This document shows positions 55,652-64,000 of a DNA stretch of 64,000 nt, piece by piece. The position numbers and the translations under genes were made by a program. A model generated the notes under the pieces. That model saw only the letters and a list, made by a program, of their open reading frames with translations, searched no databases and was not told the DNA's origin. The DNA comes from Oscillospiraceae bacterium (GTDB lineage Bacteria > Bacillota > Clostridia > Oscillospirales > Ruminococcaceae), in the NCBI GenBank assembly GCA_022769565.1, contig JALEJQ010000090.1, forward strand, positions 1 to 64,000, in the 5' to 3' direction. How positions within the stretch are numbered: position 1 is the stretch's first letter; each line of letters starts with the position of its first letter.

Positions 55652-56107
55652 TTAGATGTCAATCGTGTAAGTTAGCCATTCGTCCTTTGAGCAGCTTCCG
55701 CCGATCTTTTCATAAAAGGACTGAGCTGACTTGTTCCAATCAAGACATTTCCATTCAATACGGGCGCATTGCTTATCCGAAGCAGTTTTCTTGGCAAAAT
55801 CGAAAAGTTCCTTTCCGATACCAAACCTGCGGTATTCTTCATCGACGAAAACATCTTCGATATACATGACCCGTTTACCGGAAAAGGTTGCTATCTTATA
55901 GAAATAATAAGTCATAAATCCGGCAGGAACGCCGTTATATTCGGCTATTACGGCGTTCAGACCGTTAGGCTCGTTGAGCAAGGTCAAAAGTGCTTCCTTT
56001 GTGATATTGCAGACTTCACTCAGCTTTTCATATTCTGCAAGCTTTTTCAGATAAGCAATTACAAGCTCTGCATCTGCATCCTGCGCTTTTCTAATCTCAA
56101 TTGCCAT
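55652..56107 (-). CDS. GNAT-family N-acetyltransferase
   Basis: 'YIEDVFVDEEYRRFGIGKELFDFAKKTASDKQCARIEWKCLDWNKSAQSFYEKIGG'. Confidence 0.9.
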   Translation of the reverse strand: MAIEIRKAQDADAELVIAYLKKLAEYEKLSEVCNITKEALLTLLNEPNGLNAVIAEYNGVPAGFMTYYFYKIATFSGKRVMYIEDVFVDEEYRRFGIGKELFDFAKKTASDKQCARIEWKCLDWNKSAQSFYEKIGGSCSKDEWLTYTIDI

Positions 56108-57189
56108 TAGTCAAAGTAACCCTTTGCAGCAAGAAGCTCGGCAAGAAGAACTCCGCCGCCTGCTGCGCCTCTGAGGGTATTGTGTGAGAGGCAGGCAAAC
56201 TTGTAGTCGTACTGGTTATCTTCACGGAGACGTCCGATGGAAACAGCCATACCGTTTTCAAGCATACGGTCAAGCTTTGCCTGAGGACGGTTATCCTCTT
56301 CAAAGTAGTGGAGGAACTGCTTGGGAGCGCTGGGAAGTTCAAGCTCCTGAGGAACTCCTCTGAACTTTGTCCACGCTTCGATCATCTGCTCCTTAGTAGG
56401 CTTCTTCTTGAACTTTACAAAAACTGCGGCAGTATGACCGTCGGAAACAGGAACACGGAAGCATTGAGCTGTGAATAAAGGCTCGGAAGCACTTACTATC
56501 TTATCTCCTTCGATCTTGCCCCAAAGCTTAAGAGGCTCCTGTTCGGACTTTTCTTCCTCGCCGCCGATGTAGGGAATAACGTTGTCAACGATCTCTGGCA
56601 TTGTTTCAAAGGTCTTGCCTGCACCGGAAATAGCCTGATATGTGCATACAAGAACTTTGTCGATGCCGAATTCATCCTTTAAGGGATGAAGTGCAGGAAC
56701 GTAGCTCTGGAGGGAGCAGTTGGACTTAACTGCAACGAAGCCTCTCTTTGTTCCGAGACGCTTTCTCTGAGCCTCGATTATCTGAATGTGGTCAGGGTTG
56801 ATCTCGGGAACTACCATAGGAACGTCGGGAGTAAATCTGTGTGCGGAGTTGTTGGAAACAACAGGACATTCAGCTTTTGCATAACGCTCTTCAAGAGCCT
56901 TGATCTCGTCCTTTTTCATATCTACTGCGCAGAATACGAAATCAACCATTGAAGCGATCTTTTCAACATCTGCTGTTGCGTCCATTACTATCATATCTTT
57001 CATCGCTGCAGGGATAGGGGAGGACATAGCCCACTTTGCGCCTACTGCGTCTTCGTATCTCTTTCCTGCGCTTCTGGGGGAAGCTGCGAGAGCGACAACG
57101 TTGAACCAGGGATGATTTTCAAGCAGGGTTGCGAATCTCTGACCAACCATACCCGTTGCGCCGATAATACCTACGTTAAATGTTTTCAT
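56107..57189 (-). CDS. asd: Aspartate-semialdehyde dehydrogenase
   Basis: 'MKTFNVGIIGATGMVGQRFATLLENHPWFNVVALAASPRSAGKRYEDAV...NSAHRF...SNCSLQSYVPALHPL'. Confidence 0.94.
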   Translation of the reverse strand: MKTFNVGIIGATGMVGQRFATLLENHPWFNVVALAASPRSAGKRYEDAVGAKWAMSSPIPAAMKDMIVMDATADVEKIASMVDFVFCAVDMKKDEIKALEERYAKAECPVVSNNSAHRFTPDVPMVVPEINPDHIQIIEAQRKRLGTKRGFVAVKSNCSLQSYVPALHPLKDEFGIDKVLVCTYQAISGAGKTFETMPEIVDNVIPYIGGEEEKSEQEPLKLWGKIEGDKIVSASEPLFTAQCFRVPVSDGHTAAVFVKFKKKPTKEQMIEAWTKFRGVPQELELPSAPKQFLHYFEEDNRPQAKLDRMLENGMAVSIGRLREDNQYDYKFACLSHNTLRGAAGGGVLLAELLAAKGYFD

Positions 57190-57227
57190 TTTTATAAGCT
57201 CCTTTAACAATAAATAATAACATAAAT

Positions 57228-57254
57228 AAAAAAATCGGTTAAAAAACCGATTCA
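57228..57254 (-). terminator. Riboswitch expression-platform terminator
   Basis: Minus strand AATCGGTT-TTTT-AACCGATTTTTTTA. Confidence 0.85.
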
Positions 57255-57293
57255 TCATACATAATAAAACAGAAATACTGACATTTAAAATGC

Positions 57294-57462
57294 CGATAGC
57301 ACTCCACCATAAAATGTATGATGACAATTATATACCTCTTCGATATATAATCAGGAATCAGCCTGCCGGACATCATCCTTCGGCGGTATTGCCTTTTCCT
57401 CCTGCATAAACGGTCTGGCAGCCTGTCAGAAGGTACTTTTCTTTACCGCGCCTCTATCTGGG
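57294..57462 (-). promoter_or_regulatory. Lysine (L-box) riboswitch aptamer
   Basis: Minus strand GATAGAGGCGCGG...AAAAGTACC...GGAGGAAAAGGCAATACCGCCGAAGGATGATG...GGAGTGCTATC; sits upstream of asd/dapAB. Confidence 0.9.
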
Positions 57463-57470
57463 TTTAATTC

Positions 57471-57499
57471 ATATTATCACGCCTAAACGTATTTGTCAA
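57471..57499 (-). promoter_or_regulatory. Promoter of the lysine-riboswitch operon
   Basis: Minus strand TTGACA-17 bp-TAATAT. Confidence 0.8.
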
Positions 57500-57627
57500 T
57501 AGTTATTTCAAAAAAATAATAGGAAATTAATATAAAAGCATTAATATTATATTTGACTTAGCATGGAATTTGTGATAAACTTTAAATATGTACTATTTTT
57601 TGAAAGTTTGAAAGGATAATTGTTCCT

Positions 57628-58662
57628 ATGCATATGCTTAAATCGGATTTTTACTACGACCTGCCGGAAGAACTTATTGCTCAGACACCTGTTGAACCGA
57701 GAAACTCCTCAAGAATGATGAAGGTAGACCGGAAAAGCGGAGATATCGAACATTCTCATTTTTATAATTTATGCGATTACCTTAAAAAAGGTGATTTGCT
57801 TGTAATGAACGATTCAAGAGTGCTTCCTGCAAGACTTTACGGTGAAAAAGAGGGCACGGGTGCTTTTATGGAATTCCTTTTGCTGGAACAAAAGGGGGAC
57901 AAGCTCTGGGAGATACTTGTACGTCCCGGCAAAAAAGCTAAGCCCGGCACAAAGTTTGTGTTCGGCAACGGACGGCTCAGGGCAGAAATAATTGAAACCG
58001 TCAATGACGGCAACAGGATAGCTAAATTTGAGTGTGAAGGTAACTTCTTTACAGCTCTTGAAGATGTTGGACAGATGCCGCTTCCTCCTTATATAACTCA
58101 TAAGCTGGAGGACAAGGAACGTTATCAGACCGTTTATTCAAGGGAACTCGGCTCTTCTGCGGCTCCAACTGCAGGACTGCATTTTACCAAAGAAATGCTT
58201 GAAGATTTGAAATGTAAAGGTATTAACCTTGCCTACGTAACGCTCCATGTCGGTTTGGGAACCTTCCGTCCCGTTAAGGAAGACAACATTTTGGAACATA
58301 AAATGCACAGCGAACATTATCATCTTCCGCAGGAAACGGCAGACCTTATCAATCAGACAAAGCAGAACGGCGGTCGTGTTATAGCGGTTGGAACGACATC
58401 CTGCCGTACCTTGGAAAGCGTTGCCACTTTTAATAACGGAGAGTTCAAAGAATCCGAGGGATATACAGATATTTTTATTTACCCCGGTTATGAATTCAAG
58501 GCTATTGACGGACTTATCACAAACTTCCACTTGCCGGAAAGCACTCTTATAATGCTTGTTTCCGCATTTATGGGATATGAAAACACTATGAACGCATATA
58601 AAAAGGCGGTCGAAGAACGATACAGATTTTTCAGCTTCGGTGATGCGATGCTGATCTTATAA
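57628..58662 (+). CDS. queA: S-adenosylmethionine:tRNA ribosyltransferase-isomerase
   Basis: '[24 protein letters not shown]...[10 protein letters not shown]...[11 protein letters not shown]'. Confidence 0.95.
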   Translation: MHMLKSDFYYDLPEELIAQTPVEPRNSSRMMKVDRKSGDIEHSHFYNLCDYLKKGDLLVMNDSRVLPARLYGEKEGTGAFMEFLLLEQKGDKLWEILVRPGKKAKPGTKFVFGNGRLRAEIIETVNDGNRIAKFECEGNFFTALEDVGQMPLPPYITHKLEDKERYQTVYSRELGSSAAPTAGLHFTKEMLEDLKCKGINLAYVTLHVGLGTFRPVKEDNILEHKMHSEHYHLPQETADLINQTKQNGGRVIAVGTTSCRTLESVATFNNGEFKESEGYTDIFIYPGYEFKAIDGLITNFHLPESTLIMLVSAFMGYENTMNAYKKAVEERYRFFSFGDAMLIL

Positions 58663-58673
58663 GGAGCAGTAAA

Positions 58674-60190
<1,517 letters not shown>

Positions 60191-60238
60191 TAATTATTGT
60201 AAAGTGAAATAAATTTTAAAATCAGGGAGCGTTTTATC

Positions 60239-61909
60239 ATGGAAATGAAAAACTTATACCAAAAATATGTGAAGGAAACTTTTGACGAAAACGGTGTTCT
60301 TACCGATCTTGAATTCAACGTTCCCGACAACTTTAATTTTGGTTACGATGTTATTGACGAAATAGGCAGAAACGAGCCGGATCGACGTGCTATCGTCTGG
60401 ATAAACGATGAGGGTGAGGAACATACCTTTACCTACGGCGACCTTATGAAAAAGTCAAATCAGGTAGCCAATATGCTTATTGCACACGGAATAAAAAAGG
60501 GTGATATGGTAATGTCCGTTCTGAAAAGGCATTATCAGTTCTGGTTCCTTGTTATTGCTTTATGCAAAATAGGCGCAGTAATTATTCCGGCAACAAATCA
60601 GCTGATGAAAAAGGACTACACCTACCGTTTTGACGCAGCGGAGGTCGATTATATCGTCGCAACAGGTGACGGAGATACGGTAAAACACATTGAACAGGCT
60701 CTTGAAGAGTACAAGGGCATAAAGGAAAAATTCATTGTAAGAGGTCACGGCAACAAGGGTTGGACTGATTTTGACGTAGAATATGTTAAATATCCCGACA
60801 CTTTTGAGCGTATCGAAAACAACGTTGAAGACAATATGCTGTTGTACTTCACTTCAGGCACAACGGGATATCCCAAAATGGTTATGCACAACCATTATTA
60901 TTCCGTTGCACATATTGTAACTGCTAAATACTGGCATCATCTTGATTCGGAAAGTCTGCATCTTACCATTTCCGAATCAGGCTGGGGTAAGTGTATGTGG
61001 GGAAAAATGTACGGTCAGTTCCTTTGTGCAGCTGCATTATTCATTTACGATTTTGACAGGTTCCACTCTGCCGATATTCTTAAAAAGATACAGGATTACA
61101 AGATCACTTCCTTCTGTGCCCCCCCCACAATGTACCGTATGTTCATAAAAGAGGGAATAGAGGGATATGACCTTTCCAACCTTAAAAGAACGTCAATTGC
61201 AGGAGAAGCGCTGAATCCCGAAGTATTTAACCGCTGGTATGAATTTACAGGCTTAAAGGTCATGGAAGGCTACGGTCAGACCGAAACCGTACTTGCAATA
61301 GGAAATCTTTACGGAATGACGCCTAAGGCTGGCTCTACCGGCAAGCCAACTCCGCTGTTTGATGTTAAAATTGTGGATGATGACGGAAACGAAGTAGATT
61401 TAGGCGTTCACGGCGAAATTGTGCTTATTCCCAAAACAAAGCAAAAAATCGGTATCTTTAAGGAATACTACAAAAATCCCGAAGCAACGGCATATGCGTG
61501 GAGAGGCGGAGTTTACCACACCGGCGACCTTGCATATAAGGACGAGGAAGGTTATTTCTGGTATGTGGGACGAAAAGATGATGTTATCAAGTCCTCGGGC
61601 TACCGAATCGGACCATTTGAGATCGAAAGTGTGCTTATGGAACACCCTGCTGTTCTTGAAGTTGCCGTTACAGGCGTACCCGACCCTATCAGAGGACAGG
61701 TTGTAAAGGCAACTATTGTTCTCACCAAAGCCTACAAGGATAAGGGCGATGAAAATCTTGTAAAAGAGCTTCAGGAACACGTTAAAAATCAGACTGCGCC
61801 TTATAAATACCCCCGTGTTATCGAGTTTGTAGACGAGCTTCCCAAAACAATTAGCGGAAAAATCAGGCGTGTAGCTATAAGAGAAAAAGACAAAAACGCA
61901 AATGCATAA
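60239..61909 (+). CDS. AMP-binding acyl-CoA/acetyl-CoA synthetase
   Basis: 'LLYFTSGTTGYPKMVMHNH...YGQTETV...YHTGDLAYKDEEGYFWYVGRKDDVIKSSGYRIGPFEIES'. Confidence 0.93.
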   Translation: MEMKNLYQKYVKETFDENGVLTDLEFNVPDNFNFGYDVIDEIGRNEPDRRAIVWINDEGEEHTFTYGDLMKKSNQVANMLIAHGIKKGDMVMSVLKRHYQFWFLVIALCKIGAVIIPATNQLMKKDYTYRFDAAEVDYIVATGDGDTVKHIEQALEEYKGIKEKFIVRGHGNKGWTDFDVEYVKYPDTFERIENNVEDNMLLYFTSGTTGYPKMVMHNHYYSVAHIVTAKYWHHLDSESLHLTISESGWGKCMWGKMYGQFLCAAALFIYDFDRFHSADILKKIQDYKITSFCAPPTMYRMFIKEGIEGYDLSNLKRTSIAGEALNPEVFNRWYEFTGLKVMEGYGQTETVLAIGNLYGMTPKAGSTGKPTPLFDVKIVDDDGNEVDLGVHGEIVLIPKTKQKIGIFKEYYKNPEATAYAWRGGVYHTGDLAYKDEEGYFWYVGRKDDVIKSSGYRIGPFEIESVLMEHPAVLEVAVTGVPDPIRGQVVKATIVLTKAYKDKGDENLVKELQEHVKNQTAPYKYPRVIEFVDELPKTISGKIRRVAIREKDKNANA

Positions 61910-61911
61910 AA

Positions 61912-61952
61912 AAGCAGCCGTTCCGAACAGATGAAATCGGAGCGGCTGTTTT
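61912..61952. terminator. Bidirectional terminator
   Basis: AAAGCAGCCGTTCCGA..TCGGAGCGGCTGTTTT. Confidence 0.88.
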
Positions 61953-61957
61953 ATAGT

Positions 61958-63043
61958 TTAATGTTCAACTAAAATTCTTTCATCGCAGTATTCACATTCA
62001 AGAGTATCGCCCTTGCCTCGGAATGATTTTGGAAGATAATACTCCTTGTTTGAAATACAATTTTTGTTGCTGCACTTTATGCCTTGCTGAACACTTCCCG
62101 TCAAAAGCTCGGTGGGATATTCATTTTTCAGAACAGTAAGTATAATCGCCATTCTGACGTACATACCATACTTGGCTTGTTTAAAATAAAGCGCACGGGG
62201 ATCGTCATCCACCTCCATCGCAATTTCGTCAACTCTTGGCAAGGGGTGAAGAACTATCAGATCACTTTTGCCCTTGAGCATTTTTTCGTGATTAAGGCAG
62301 TAAACATCTTTCTGTTTTTGATATTCTTCATCGGAGGTAAAACGCTCACGCTGTATTCGTGTCATATAGAGAATATCAAGCTGGGAAATTGCCTCTTCAA
62401 TTGAATCAACTTCGGTAAATTCGCAGCCGTGGGCGTTAAGAATGTCCTTTATGTAAAAGGGCAGACAAAGTTCCTTGGTTGATATAAGAATAAATTTATT
62501 TCCCTTGTAACAAGAAAGGGCTTTACACAGAGAATGAACGGTACGTCCGTTTTTAAGGTCGCCGCAAAGTCCTATTGTAAGGTTCTCAAGCCGTCCTTTT
62601 TCCTTTGAAAGGGTAAGCAAGTCGGTAAGAGTCTGGGTAGGGTGGAGGTGTCCGCCGTCGCCTGCATTAATGATAGGGCAGTCTGCGGTAAGTGCAGCAG
62701 CCTTTGCGGAGCCTTCCAAGGTGTGGCGCATTACCATTATATCGGCATATCCGGAAACGATTTTTGTCGTATCTTTCAGATTTTCTCCCTTTGCAACGGA
62801 AGATGTGGCAGGATTGTCAAAGCCAATTATTGTTCCGCCAAGACGGAGCATTGCTGTCTGGAACGACATCTGCGTTCTTGTGGACGGTTCATAGAAAAGA
62901 GTAGCCATAATTTTGCCGTCACAGGCGTGAGCATATTTTTCGGGAGCATCGGCAATTTTTGCGCCGAGAGAAACGACCTCGTTCCACCATGAAACAGGCA
63001 TATCGTTAAGGTCGATAAGGTTGGTAAAGCGTGAAGTTACCAT
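61958..63043 (-). CDS. pyrB: Aspartate carbamoyltransferase with C-terminal PyrI-like zinc domain
   Basis: '[21 protein letters not shown]...[19 protein letters not shown]', C-term '[36 protein letters not shown]'. Confidence 0.93.
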   Translation of the reverse strand: MVTSRFTNLIDLNDMPVSWWNEVVSLGAKIADAPEKYAHACDGKIMATLFYEPSTRTQMSFQTAMLRLGGTIIGFDNPATSSVAKGENLKDTTKIVSGYADIMVMRHTLEGSAKAAALTADCPIINAGDGGHLHPTQTLTDLLTLSKEKGRLENLTIGLCGDLKNGRTVHSLCKALSCYKGNKFILISTKELCLPFYIKDILNAHGCEFTEVDSIEEAISQLDILYMTRIQRERFTSDEEYQKQKDVYCLNHEKMLKGKSDLIVLHPLPRVDEIAMEVDDDPRALYFKQAKYGMYVRMAIILTVLKNEYPTELLTGSVQQGIKCSNKNCISNKEYYLPKSFRGKGDTLECEYCDERILVEH

Positions 63044-63137
63044 AATTTTAAATATCCTTTCATTTTTGGATTTTTTCTATACTATTTTATCACAAAAAAA
63101 TACGTTATTCAATACTTTTATTCAATATTTATAATTT

Positions 63138-63156
63138 ATACTAATTCCAAATCAAC
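63138..63156 (+). repeat. Solo end of the MITE-like family
   Basis: ATACTAATTCCAAATCAAC matches the TIR of copies A and B. Confidence 0.7.
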
Positions 63157-63163
63157 AATTACA

Positions 63164-63203
63164 AAAACTCACGCAATTCAAGCTGAACTGCGTGAGTTGA
63201 TTT
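63164..63203 (-). terminator. Terminator downstream of the GH31 gene
   Basis: Minus strand AACTCACGCA..TGCGTGAGTTTTTG. Confidence 0.85.
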
Positions 63204-63217
63204 TTTATGCGTATTTT

Positions 63218-64000
63218 TTACAGGGAAACCTTTTCGGAGCCTGCAGGAACTTCAACGGTCTTGCCGCCGAATACAGTTATCTTGAATGGAGAAGCGTTCT
63301 TGGTGAAGCTTACGTCAATCGTACCGTTGTTGTTAACTGCTGTAAGTTCAAGAACCTTGTTGGAATCGGTATCGTAAATGGTGCAGGAAGCGGACTTGCC
63401 GTTTTCAAGCTCATAAATAACGATCTCAGCATTGTTAAGGTAATCATACTCGAAGTTTCTCACAAATGCACCGTATGCAATGATGCTGTTAGGTCTTGCA
63501 AGGCAGGGGAGAGAGAAGTAATCGAACTTTTCGTTGTAATACTTGCCGCCCTCGTACTGCTTGCCGGAAATAATATCCGTCCATTTGCCTGCAGGAACAT
63601 AGAATTCAGCGGTACCTTCTTCGTTGAATATAGGAGCAACAAGGAGGTTGTCGCCGAACATATACTGTCTGTCAAGATAGAGGCAGGCAGGATCATCGGC
63701 AAAGTCGATAACCATAGCACGCATCATAGGAACGCCTACGGTAGAAGTCTTGTTTGCCTGAGCCCAGATGTAAGGCATCAGCTTACCTTTGAGCTTTGTG
63801 AAGAAGCGGAGAACGTCTTCACATTCTGTTGAACCGTCCTTATCAAAGAGCCAGGGCACACGGTAAGAAGAGTTGCCGTGAAGTCTTGAATGAGAGGAAA
63901 GCAGACCGAATGCAGCCCATCTCTTATAAATATCCGCAGGAGCAGTAGCCTCAAATCCGCTCATATCGTGGCTGAAATAGCCGAAGCCGGAAAGGCAAAG
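63218..64000 (-). CDS. GH31 alpha-glucosidase/alpha-xylosidase-like, C-terminal part, cut by window edge
   Basis: 'FGYFSHDMSGFEATAPADIYKRWAAFGLLSSHSRLHG...RAMVIDFADDPACLYLDRQYMFGDNLLVAPIFNEEGTAEFYVPAGKWTD'. Confidence 0.92.
   Translation of the reverse strand, partial: LCLSGFGYFSHDMSGFEATAPADIYKRWAAFGLLSSHSRLHGNSSYRVPWLFDKDGSTECEDVLRFFTKLKGKLMPYIWAQANKTSTVGVPMMRAMVIDFADDPACLYLDRQYMFGDNLLVAPIFNEEGTAEFYVPAGKWTDIISGKQYEGGKYYNEKFDYFSLPCLARPNSIIAYGAFVRNFEYDYLNNAEIVIYELENGKSASCTIYDTDSNKVLELTAVNNNGTIDVSFTKNASPFKITVFGGKTVEVPAGSEKVSL

Noticed and set aside
57500-57627. Possible preQ1 riboswitch upstream of queA
   Set aside because: The region is A/T-rich promoter sequence without a recognisable preQ1 aptamer pattern.
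63197-63832. Plus-strand 211-aa ORF
   Set aside because: Antisense to the GH31 coding sequence; composition consistent with a shadow ORF.

Overview
The window reads as a Firmicutes genome, probably a Ruminococcaceae-like Clostridia. Roughly 1-26.7 kb is the right part of an HK97-type siphovirus prophage. It runs from early genes (DNA methylase fragment, PcfK/AcrIIA9-like plus PcfJ-like pair, candidate HUH Rep, VRR-NUC, HNH) through packaging, head, tail and lysis genes, and ends in a regulatory cassette. The prophage abuts a 5'-truncated GH18 (YaaH-like) gene at about 26.7 kb, so this is a probable attR. The remainder is chromosomal. It includes a chemotaxis/HD-GYP block and a decaying drug-resistance-like block (GNAT, APH, CAT and AraC pseudogenes) beside an intact MFS pump. 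It also includes an orphan CdiI-like gene, hemW, spmAB, hisI/hisE, PBP1A, oadB/oadG, mscS, a lysine-riboswitch-controlled asd-GNAT-GNAT-dapA-dapB operon, queA-PAS-tgt, an acyl-CoA synthetase, pyrB with a fused PyrI-like zinc domain, and a GH31 gene. The most notable signals beyond ordinary annotation are: (1) a complete leader-peptide/antiterminator/terminator arrangement upstream of the MFS pump (38.70-38.89 kb); (2) a canonical A_AAA_AAC -1 frameshift in the tail chaperone gene, and a possible -1 frameshift at GGGGG adding a HeH/LEM-like tail to the major capsid protein; (3) a MITE-like family of ~190-200 bp elements with ~30 bp TIRs (two copies plus one solo end); (4) prophage disruption of a GH18 gene; (5) a prophage-end cassette with paired operators and an unusual Zn-knuckle/(PPK)10/HTH protein; and (6) two genes with ideal Shine-Dalgarno sequences but no ATG/GTG/TTG at the expected start. 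All calls come from reading the sequence; no database search was run.
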